A stretch of DNA of 35,189 bases. Origin: an uncultured Porphyromonadaceae bacterium (GTDB lineage: Bacteria > Bacteroidota > Bacteroidia > Bacteroidales > Muribaculaceae). Below, one piece after another: positions 28,629-35,189 of the stretch (within the stretch, counting starts at the first letter, position 1; each line of letters starts with the position of its first letter). The notes under the pieces were generated by a model. That model did no database searches and was not told the DNA's origin. It worked only from the letters and a program-made list of their open reading frames with translations. Made by a program: the position numbers and the translations under genes. The DNA is taken from NCBI GenBank assembly GCA_947575235.1, contig CANPMT010000034.1, positions 1 through 35,189 of the forward strand, in the 5' to 3' direction.

Positions 28629-28630
28629 GT

Positions 28631-30205
28631 ATGGGGGTATTGTTCAGTTTCAGCATTTATGCGGGGATTTTCCTCCTGATGGGATATATGGCCTACCGTC
28701 TTCTCCTTTCCGGAGAGAAGCAGGCGTCTCTGAACCGTCAGATTATCCTTGGCATATATCTTATCAGTCTTCTGGCCCTGCCTGTGGCTACTTTTCTCAA
28801 GAATCTGCACTCAACCCCGGTCAAGGGGTTTATAGCTTTCGAAGAGGGCGTCAACGTAATGTTGGCTGCCACAGCGGATGCTCCGGCGAACCATTGGATA
28901 CCTTTTATGAGAATCGTATTGGTAATATATGCGGCCGGTGTGGTGGCAACCGCATCTTTCTGGCTCTTCGCCATGCTACGTCTATACTGGCTGGTGAATC
29001 GCGGACGGCATGAGGGACGTGAGGGCTTCACCCTTGTACGGTTGCCGGGAAAGTTCATCCCGTTCAGCCTTCCGGGCTACGTCGTGATGTCGGAAGAGGA
29101 ATCGGGTGCGGAGTCTGACATGGTTTTGGCTCATGAATTAGGTCATATGAGTCATTATCACTGGATTGACCTTCTCATAGCACAGGGTATATGCTCACTG
29201 ATGTGGTATAACCCGGCTGCGTGGCTCCTGCGCAAGGAGCTGAGGAGCGTGCATGAATATCAGGCCGACAACTACGTGCTTGATGACGGGGTTGATGCCC
29301 GTCAATATCAATATCTGCTAATAGAAAAGGCTGCCGGCGTCAGATTGCAGTCAATCGCCAACAGCCTGTATCACAGTAATCTTTCAAAACGTATCACCAT
29401 GATGTGTAAACAAAACAATTCCGGCGCGCGACGTTTCCGCGCCTTGGGACTGATTCCGGCTTTCGCGCTGGCAGCCCTCACAGTGAATATCCCGGCTGTA
29501 TCGGCTGCCATAGCCGATGCACGCTCAAGTGTGATGATCAGCCAGCCGCAGCCGGCGGCCGACCAACCACAGGACAAAGGTAGTAAAAATATTACAACCG
29601 GCAAAGCGGTCAGTATGTCGGTAAATGGTGAGAAGGTTGACCTCGCGCCTGCCCAACCTGCCGAATTCCCGGGTGGGCAGGAGGAACTTATGCGATTCCT
29701 GGCCCAGAATATCCGTTATCCGGAGCAGGCGATGAAGAACAATGAACAGGGACGTGTGATTGTCAGCTTTATCATTCATAATGATGGCTCGATTGATGGC
29801 GCCAGAGTTCTGAAGGGTGTGACAGAGGATCTGGACAAGGAGGCTCTGCGTGTGGTCAACAGTATGCCGAAGTGGACACCTGGTCGGAACGAAGCCGGCG
29901 AGGCTGTCAATACCCAGTTCACTCTTCCCGTATCTTTCAAACTCACCGGCTCAGAGCCATATGTAGCCCCGGCTGCAGAGGATGAGATTGTGGTAGTGTC
30001 CTACTCCCCAACTGCGACTGCCCGCCGGACTGGTGAGTGGAAGACTGACAAGCATACCGATAAGGAGGCCACGTTCATGGTCAACGGAAAAGTCATGACG
30101 GCTGATGAGGTCAAAACCATAAAACCTGGTGACATCGACTCAATCACCGTAGTGAAGAATAATCCCGATTATCCGGACGGACTCATACAGATTACCCTGA
30201 AGTAA
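28631..30205 (+). CDS. BlaR1/MecR1-like M56 membrane metalloprotease with TonB C-terminal domain
   Basis: 524 aa from ATG 28631; a TTG at 28625 overlapping the blaI stop is an alternative. Three transmembrane helices (about 3-25, 36-56, 93-120) precede the peptidase M56 site HELGH (168-172) and a downstream HEYQAD (about 208). After a further helix (about 275-295) comes a TonB C-terminal domain (FPGGQEELMRFLAQNIRYPE, split; about 345-445). The last ~80 residues (EDEIVVVSYSP; VNGKVMTADEVKTIKPGDID) resemble a TonB-receptor plug fragment. There is no penicillin-binding sensor domain. The product likely senses an envelope state and inactivates the repressor; this role is inferred from the family. 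Confidence 0.9.
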   Translation: MGVLFSFSIYAGIFLLMGYMAYRLLLSGEKQASLNRQIILGIYLISLLALPVATFLKNLHSTPVKGFIAFEEGVNVMLAATADAPANHWIPFMRIVLVIYAAGVVATASFWLFAMLRLYWLVNRGRHEGREGFTLVRLPGKFIPFSLPGYVVMSEEESGAESDMVLAHELGHMSHYHWIDLLIAQGICSLMWYNPAAWLLRKELRSVHEYQADNYVLDDGVDARQYQYLLIEKAAGVRLQSIANSLYHSNLSKRITMMCKQNNSGARRFRALGLIPAFALAALTVNIPAVSAAIADARSSVMISQPQPAADQPQDKGSKNITTGKAVSMSVNGEKVDLAPAQPAEFPGGQEELMRFLAQNIRYPEQAMKNNEQGRVIVSFIIHNDGSIDGARVLKGVTEDLDKEALRVVNSMPKWTPGRNEAGEAVNTQFTLPVSFKLTGSEPYVAPAAEDEIVVVSYSPTATARRTGEWKTDKHTDKEATFMVNGKVMTADEVKTIKPGDIDSITVVKNNPDYPDGLIQITLK

Positions 30206-30228
30206 GTTATTATTGTCAAGAAGTTGAA

Positions 30229-30283
30229 AAGAGGAGGGAGCCGGGATAACAGCCTTATAGCGTTATCCTGACTCCCTCCTCTT
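30229..30283. terminator. Bidirectional hairpin terminator
   Basis: Perfect 12-bp outer arms AAGAGGAGGGAG (30229-30240) and CTCCCTCCTCTT (30272-30283), with inner GGATAAC/GTTATCC pairing. It separates the plus-strand M56 gene from the minus-strand deacetylase gene, so it can serve both. Confidence 0.8.
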
Positions 30284-30336
30284 ATTGTGCCTGTATCGAA
30301 GCTCTCTTTATGCTTATATCGAATTTTATGCTTATA

Positions 30337-30954
30337 TCAAAGCACCTCGAAGTCGTACCCTTCATTCTTCAGCCACTGAAGCGCCAGGGGCAAAGCATGT
30401 CTGATGCGCGGCAGACTCTTGATTGAGTCATGGAAGACGATTATAGAGCCGTCGCGGGCATATTTCTTCACATTCTCCACGACATCTTCGGGCGACATGT
30501 GACGGCTGTAGTCACGCGTCACAAGGTCGTACATTATCACCTTGTAGTGCTTCTTGAGGGCCATAAGCTGCCGTGGCCGGAGCCAGCCGTGCGGAGGACG
30601 GAAAAGAGTGGAGCCGGTCAGCTCCGCCCCTTCGGCCGAATCGCGCATATAGCGCATCGTGGTGGCGCTCGCCCCCTGTATATGGTGCAGGGTATGGTTA
30701 CCGACCGAGTGTCCCCGGCGTCTCACCTCCTCCAAAAGATGGGGATGCCGCTCCACATTCTGCCCCACCATGAAGAAGGTGGCCTTCACTTCATATTCAT
30801 CCAATACATCGAGCACCCAGGGGGTAGCCTCCGGTATTGGACCGTCATCGAAGGTCAGGAATACCCTCTTCCTCTCCCCCCGCGCGGAGGGGAGACGGAA
30901 AACGGCACCCGGGAAAAGCCATCTGAACCAGCGTGGTGGACGTTCAATAAACAT
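30337..30954 (-). CDS. Polysaccharide deacetylase (NodB-homology domain)
   Basis: 205 aa, nearly all NodB domain. TFDDGP (34-39) holds the catalytic base and a metal ligand; HSVGNHTLHH (82-91) supplies His87 and His91; RPPHG (119-123) and FHDS near the C-terminus complete the carbohydrate-esterase-4 set. There is no clear signal peptide; a short hydrophobic start (WFRWLFPGAVF) might act as a membrane anchor. It removes acetyl groups from N-acetylated glycans such as peptidoglycan or an envelope polysaccharide; the substrate is unknown. It starts 15 bp after the DUF2723 stop and is likely co-transcribed with it. Confidence 0.92.
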   Translation of the reverse strand: MFIERPPRWFRWLFPGAVFRLPSARGERKRVFLTFDDGPIPEATPWVLDVLDEYEVKATFFMVGQNVERHPHLLEEVRRRGHSVGNHTLHHIQGASATTMRYMRDSAEGAELTGSTLFRPPHGWLRPRQLMALKKHYKVIMYDLVTRDYSRHMSPEDVVENVKKYARDGSIIVFHDSIKSLPRIRHALPLALQWLKNEGYDFEVL

Positions 30955-30969
30955 CAGCGGTAGCCGGCT

Positions 30970-33900
30970 TTACATTCCGAACTCGGGATGGTTGCGCACA
31001 TATTCCTCGTTGAGGCGTTTCGAGCGTTCCATATCGAGACGGTTATAGTTGTCATATTTCTTCAACGCGTCCTCTGTGCCACCTACACTGCGGTAGTATT
31101 CGATGGCCTGGTAGAGTACGGAGTCGATCAGTCGCTCATCCTGCGAACGGGCTGCATATTCAGCAGCCGGGAGAGAGGCGAGTTCATTAGCGACCTCGCA
31201 GTATTTGGCCACCTCCTCGGCATAGCTGTCGAGAGTTGAGGCATCAGGAGTACCCTCCGGGGTGGCATCGGTGTAATCGCCACCACCACGGCCATAGAGA
31301 CGGTTATAGTTCTTCTGAAGTTCCTCCACAGTCATACCGTAGTTCTTGACAAGGGCATCCACCTTCTTGCTGTCGCCGCCAAACTGCTCGTAAAGCTCTA
31401 TGAAGCGGTAATACTGATAAGGCACGAGACGCGACTCCGGAGTGAGCGACGGCGAACCGAAGCTCATTGCCATAGCCCTGTTATAGGCCAGATAGGGGGC
31501 GTAACGCTCAAGCAGATTCCAGAGGATACCCAGACCCTTATCGGTGAGTTTCTTATCGTCGAGTCGTTTCGGCTCGCCAAGTTCGCAATACACCTGACCT
31601 AATGTAAGTGAGATGCTCATCCCGAATGGAGCGGTTTTCTCAGTGAGGTTGTTCACGATAAGATCGGCCACCTCCAGGGCTTTCGTGTAGTCGGTACGGG
31701 CAGCCACACTGTCGGGGTTGGTGTCACCCTCATATATGAGTTCGGTGGCTACATCGAGCATCGATGAGCGTGTGGTGAGGAGCATGCGGCGGGCAGTCTC
31801 GTCAAAGTAAGGCACACCCTCCTTGGCGTCGGCACCACCCCAGCGGTATTTCTTGGTCACCACATCGTATGCACGGTCGGCACGTGCGGGGAGTCCCTCC
31901 TGCACGGTGGGCACCAACTGATGTGCCATACCGGTAGAACGCATATAGGGTGTCAGGCCTACATGGTAGTCGTCGCCTACGGTCGTCACCCAATATATCG
32001 GGCGTTTCCAGCCATTGGCGGCGTTAGTGGCTACGATGTCGAGCATCAGGATCTCACCTAAGCTGAGGTAACCCTTGCTCTGATATGTTTTGGTGTTGCG
32101 CAGATCGATGTAGATGTTGTCGACGATATCCACAGTATCCTTTGCAGCCACCAGACCACGTTCCATCACAACTTTCTTGTCGACGGGGATGCTTACAACA
32201 GCGCTCGGCATAGTGGGGTAACTGTTGCGGTCGCGGCCGTTTCCGGCATATACCATCTTCAGACTGGTGAGGAGGTCGGCCGGGGCATTCTCACGGTCGA
32301 GAATGGTGACGTCGGTGCGTCCGTAGGCGTAATCGGCTGGAGTGGCTGTAAAGTCGACAGGAGCCGAATCATAAGCCTGCTGACGCATCTGGTTGGCATA
32401 CCAGTCGGAGTTGAGATAGCTGAGGTTGATAATCCTCACGTCGGGACGCACACCCTCAACCTCCTGCACATACCAGAGAGGGAAAGTATCGTTATCGCCG
32501 TTGCAGAAGACAATGGCGTTGGGCTCAAGGCTCTCGAGATAGTTGATTGCGAAATCACGTGCCGCGAAGCGGTGTGAGCGGTCATGGTCATCCCAGGTCT
32601 GGCTTACCATCTGGGCAGGTATCACAAGGCCGATGATAGCAGCCGCTATGGCGCAGTAACGTGAGATGGGGGCTATCTTGGCCGGCTCCTCCACAATCGA
32701 GAGGGGCTGGAGAGGTTCCTCCCCGTCGGGATATCCTGCTCCCTGATGTTTCTTGCGCTCAGGATCGGCTATGAAGAGGAGTATGCGCCAAAGGGCGGCC
32801 ACACCCATACCTATCCATATAGCATAGGCGTAGAAGGATCCGGCGAAGGCGTAGTCACGCTCACGGGGCTGGTTGGGGGGCTGATTGAGGTAAAGCACAA
32901 TCGCGATGCCGGTCATGAAGAAGAGGAAGAAGACGATCCAGAACTGCTCTATGCCGCGACGTCCGGCGAACGACTGCCATATCAGACCGATGATGCCCAA
33001 TATGAGGGGGAGCATGAAGTAGACGTTATGTCCCTTGTTCCCCTTTCCGAGGTCGTCGGGGAGGAGGCTCTGGTCGCCCAGACGGGCATTGTCGATTACA
33101 GGTATTCCAGAAATCCAGTTACCTGCGTCAACTTCACCGAGCTGGTTGTTGATATCGTTCTGGCGTCCGGCGAAGTTCCACATGAAGTAACGGAGATACA
33201 TGTGGTTGAGCTGGTAGTTGAAGAAGTAGGCGAGGTTCTGCGAGAAAGAGGGCTTGAACGCATACTTCTGGGGATAGGCGAACGTACCGGTCACCTGATT
33301 GTAATTCGGTTCCTTGGTCAGGTCGAGCTCAGGCACCTTCTCACCTGTGGTGGGGTCAACGGCATTGATAGCCACCAACTGGTCGGGCATAGTGTCGAGG
33401 CTGACCCACTGGCTGTACATGTCGCGGTGCTGACGGCTGTAGATGCGTGGGAAGAGCATGTTGAGCTCGGGATTCATCTTGGGCTCGGGCTTGTAGTCGC
33501 GCTTCACATAATAATCACCGTCGCGCTGTGCGAGGGCATGGTTTGTGGCCAGCTCGCTCTGCGAGAGGAATCCATACTCCGATACAGGGTCAGTATTCTT
33601 GACACCTTTGGAATAGAGAGCACGGCCGGAGTTGATTACAGGATTGTAATAAGGGGTGGCCAGAATCACGGGTGAACCATCCTCACGGAAGGTGACAGTG
33701 TCGCGGGCCACGGCGGTTATCTCCTTCTGAGGAGCGGAATAGAGAGTCTCGCCATAGAGGAGGGGATTCTCGCCATACTGCTCTCGGTTGAGGTAAGAGG
33801 CAAGGTCGAAGACGTTGTCCGGCGAGTTCTGGTTCATCGGCGTGTCGGCGCTTGAGCGGATGAGGATGAGGGCGTAGCTGGAGTATCCTACGAATATCAC

Positions 33901-34947
33901 CGCAATGCTCCACATCACAACAGTCATCACACGCACCGGAAGACGCTTCCCATATTTTGTGAACATCAGCACGCCGATGATGGCGAGGATCACGAAACCA
34001 AGAATGAAACCGTCGCCGAAAAAGAAGATACCGCTCACTGCGAGCGCCAGAAGGAATGACACACGGATCATCACTCCGCTGCGCTGACGGCTCAGCTCGG
34101 CGATTGCCCAGGCGAATATGGCCACCGTAAGGATGGCGTAGAAGAGAGCTCCGCTGTTGAAGCTCATGTGGAAGCTGTTGACAAATAACAGCTCGAACTG
34201 CTGCGCCACCTTTATGAAGCCCGGCACGAGTCCGTAAAGCACAAGCACGATAATGGCGAAAGATACCACCAGCGTGATGAGCGACTTTACAAGGTTCATA
34301 TCTTTGTATTTGCGGTAGGCGAATACAAGGACGATGGCGGGGATACAGAGGAGGTTAAGGAGGTGCACGGCAACACTCACACCGATTATGTAGGCAATCA
34401 GGATAAGATAGCGGTCGGAATGAGGCTGGTCGGCCCTGTTCTCCCATTTGAGTATGAGCCAGAACACGAGAGCGGTGCAAAAAGAGGAGAAGGCGTAAAC
34501 CTCACCCTCCACGGCGGAGAACCAGAAAGTGTCGCTCCAGCAATACGCGAGAGAGCCTACGAGGCCGCTTCCCATGATTGCGATATACTGTTGCAGGGAG
34601 ATCTCCTTCTCCTGGCCATCTTTCACCACGAGACGTCGCACGAGGTGTGTGATAGTCCAGAACAGGAGCAGAATGGTCAGAGCGCTTAGCAGACCGCTCA
34701 TGGCGTTAACCATGACGGAAATATATTGCGCTGACGGGGCGAAATTCGCGAAGAAACGCGCAGTAAGCATGAAAATAGGGTTGCCCGGCGGGTGACCTAC
34801 CTCAAGCTTGTCTGCCTGGATTATAAACTCACCGCAGTCCCAATAGGAAGCGGTAGGCTCAAGGGTGAGCCAATAAGTGATAAGGGCAATCAGGAATACG
34901 AACCAACCGCCCAGGTTGTTGATCAACTGATATTTTTTTGAGACCAT
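30970..34947 (-). CDS. DUF2723 (GT117-type) multi-pass membrane protein, putative glycosyltransferase
   Basis: 1325 aa. About 11-13 transmembrane helices fill residues 10-400 and 650-810. The first loop has TASYWDCGEFI (31-42; Asp37 and Glu40), the acidic motif expected of GT-C glycosyltransferases, followed by the family-typical GHPPGNP (51-57). A large soluble region (about 400-640) separates the helix blocks, and a long C-terminal part (about 820-1325) carries NGDNDTFPLWYVQEVEGVRP-like family sequence and helical, TPR-like repeats. DUF2723 proteins are widespread in Bacteroidetes and grouped as GT117; a role in protein or envelope glycosylation is likely but not proven. It precedes the deacetylase in one operon. 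Confidence 0.88.
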   Translation of the reverse strand: MVSKKYQLINNLGGWFVFLIALITYWLTLEPTASYWDCGEFIIQADKLEVGHPPGNPIFMLTARFFANFAPSAQYISVMVNAMSGLLSALTILLLFWTITHLVRRLVVKDGQEKEISLQQYIAIMGSGLVGSLAYCWSDTFWFSAVEGEVYAFSSFCTALVFWLILKWENRADQPHSDRYLILIAYIIGVSVAVHLLNLLCIPAIVLVFAYRKYKDMNLVKSLITLVVSFAIIVLVLYGLVPGFIKVAQQFELLFVNSFHMSFNSGALFYAILTVAIFAWAIAELSRQRSGVMIRVSFLLALAVSGIFFFGDGFILGFVILAIIGVLMFTKYGKRLPVRVMTVVMWSIAVIFVGYSSYALILIRSSADTPMNQNSPDNVFDLASYLNREQYGENPLLYGETLYSAPQKEITAVARDTVTFREDGSPVILATPYYNPVINSGRALYSKGVKNTDPVSEYGFLSQSELATNHALAQRDGDYYVKRDYKPEPKMNPELNMLFPRIYSRQHRDMYSQWVSLDTMPDQLVAINAVDPTTGEKVPELDLTKEPNYNQVTGTFAYPQKYAFKPSFSQNLAYFFNYQLNHMYLRYFMWNFAGRQNDINNQLGEVDAGNWISGIPVIDNARLGDQSLLPDDLGKGNKGHNVYFMLPLILGIIGLIWQSFAGRRGIEQFWIVFFLFFMTGIAIVLYLNQPPNQPRERDYAFAGSFYAYAIWIGMGVAALWRILLFIADPERKKHQGAGYPDGEEPLQPLSIVEEPAKIAPISRYCAIAAAIIGLVIPAQMVSQTWDDHDRSHRFAARDFAINYLESLEPNAIVFCNGDNDTFPLWYVQEVEGVRPDVRIINLSYLNSDWYANQMRQQAYDSAPVDFTATPADYAYGRTDVTILDRENAPADLLTSLKMVYAGNGRDRNSYPTMPSAVVSIPVDKKVVMERGLVAAKDTVDIVDNIYIDLRNTKTYQSKGYLSLGEILMLDIVATNAANGWKRPIYWVTTVGDDYHVGLTPYMRSTGMAHQLVPTVQEGLPARADRAYDVVTKKYRWGGADAKEGVPYFDETARRMLLTTRSSMLDVATELIYEGDTNPDSVAARTDYTKALEVADLIVNNLTEKTAPFGMSISLTLGQVYCELGEPKRLDDKKLTDKGLGILWNLLERYAPYLAYNRAMAMSFGSPSLTPESRLVPYQYYRFIELYEQFGGDSKKVDALVKNYGMTVEELQKNYNRLYGRGGGDYTDATPEGTPDASTLDSYAEEVAKYCEVANELASLPAAEYAARSQDERLIDSVLYQAIEYYRSVGGTEDALKKYDNYNRLDMERSKRLNEEYVRNHPEFGM

Positions 34948-34995
34948 TCCGTAAGATTAAAATCAGAATGAATGTTGTTAATGGATAAACAGATG

Positions 34996-35027
34996 CAAAG
35001 TTAGCGAAATTGAATCAGATACTCAAA
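34996..35027 (-). promoter_or_regulatory. Promoter of the DUF2723-deacetylase operon
   Basis: Minus strand: TTTG (35027-35024), 20-bp spacer, TAACTTTG (35003-34996), exact consensus. It predicts a leader of about 45 nt. Confidence 0.7.
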
Positions 35028-35061
35028 TAAATAGAAAAAAATAATGTACGGACGCGCCGCG

Positions 35062-35088
35062 AATGTAGGGACGCGCCGTGGCGCGTCC
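35062..35088 (+). repeat. Dispersed palindromic repeat, copy e (stem variant)
   Basis: AATGTAGGGACG followed by a GC-rich hairpin, GGACGCGC-CGTG-GCGCGTCC (35069-35088). The backbone equals copies a-d, but the stem has paired changes on both arms. A related piece, GTACGGACGCGCC, lies at 35046-35058. Confidence 0.6.
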
Positions 35089-35114
35089 ACCGCGACATTC
35101 AAAAGGGTACAAAC

Positions 35115-35145
35115 AAAAAAAGCCTCAGCTAACATAGCTGAGGCT
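35115..35145 (-). terminator. Rho-independent terminator of the rRNA operon
   Basis: Minus strand: 11-bp perfect stem AGCCTCAGCTA / TAGCTGAGGCT with a 3-nt loop, followed by a T tract. It lies 5 bp after the 5S rRNA end. Confidence 0.9.
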
Positions 35146-35150
35146 TTCCT

Positions 35151-35189
35151 AAGGCGGCGATTACCTACTCTCCCGCTTTCGCAGTACCA
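35151..35189 (-). rRNA. rrf: 5S ribosomal RNA, 3' part only
   Basis: The minus strand reads TGGTACTGCGAAAGCGGGAG and on to GCCGCCTT, the conserved 3' end of bacterial 5S rRNA. The rest lies beyond the right edge, so an rRNA operon enters the window from the right. Confidence 0.9.

Noticed and set aside
28242..30205. Beta-lactam resistance locus
   Set aside because: The BlaI/M56 pair is present, but no beta-lactamase, penicillin-binding protein or PBP-type sensor domain is in the window.
32746..33675. Long plus-strand open frame of 309 codons
   Set aside because: It lies antisense to the DUF2723 gene; its composition (Val, Glu, His rich, no recognisable domain) is what a GC-rich antisense frame gives.

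Overview
The window looks like a chromosomal segment of a gut-type Bacteroidales. It carries a SusC/SusD pair, promoters of the Bacteroidetes form TTTG-N19-20-TAnnTTTG, proteins with type IX-like C-terminal tails, surface lipoproteins and a DUF2723 protein. Muribaculaceae is my best guess at family level, but this is an inference only.

Layout. (1) 1-9.6 kb is a glycan-utilisation locus. A susC-susD operon (minus strand; susD is cut short near the left edge) is divergent from a GH29 alpha-L-fucosidase and a GH2 beta-galactosidase with a ricin-like N-terminal module (plus strand). The intergenic region holds a cluster of GTTAAC sites. The enzymes suggest trimming of fucosylated galactosides such as mucin or Lewis-type glycans. 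(2) 9.6-16.2 kb is a visibly more AT-rich accessory island bounded by dispersed ~60-bp palindromic repeats. It has two divergent units, each a tiny lipoprotein followed by a lipoprotein serpin. Next comes a striking single-chain protein: ECF sigma factor, one transmembrane helix, disordered linker and outer-membrane beta-barrel. A serpin 3'-end remnant and a DUF3791-DUF3990-DUF3791 cassette follow. (3) 16.2-21.7 kb holds two secreted proteins with C-terminal sorting-like tails (one Omp28-like) and a divergent TPR-TM-LuxR-type regulator. (4) 21.7-28.1 kb is a minus-strand run: SDR epimerase, DUF4271, HemD, PEP/pyruvate-binding protein, coiled-coil protein. (5) 28.2-30.2 kb is a BlaI-BlaR1-like pair with AACTAAA operators covering both divergent promoters. 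(6) 30.3-35.2 kb has a polysaccharide deacetylase behind a large DUF2723 membrane protein, then the terminator and 3' end of a 5S rRNA gene entering from the right.

The best candidate for an undescribed system is the island at 9.7-14.9 kb. Three transcription units (lipoprotein-serpin 1, lipoprotein-serpin 2, and the sigma-barrel fusion) share a two-box motif, TGATGCAGTAT-N14-TATCTYTATA, with exactly the same spacing. My model is that a sigma factor tethered across both membranes senses an envelope or outer-surface signal and switches on itself and a set of surface protease inhibitors. Separate, two-protein 'dual membrane-spanning anti-sigma' systems are known from Bacteroides. Here sensor and sigma factor appear to be one polypeptide with no anti-sigma domain visible.
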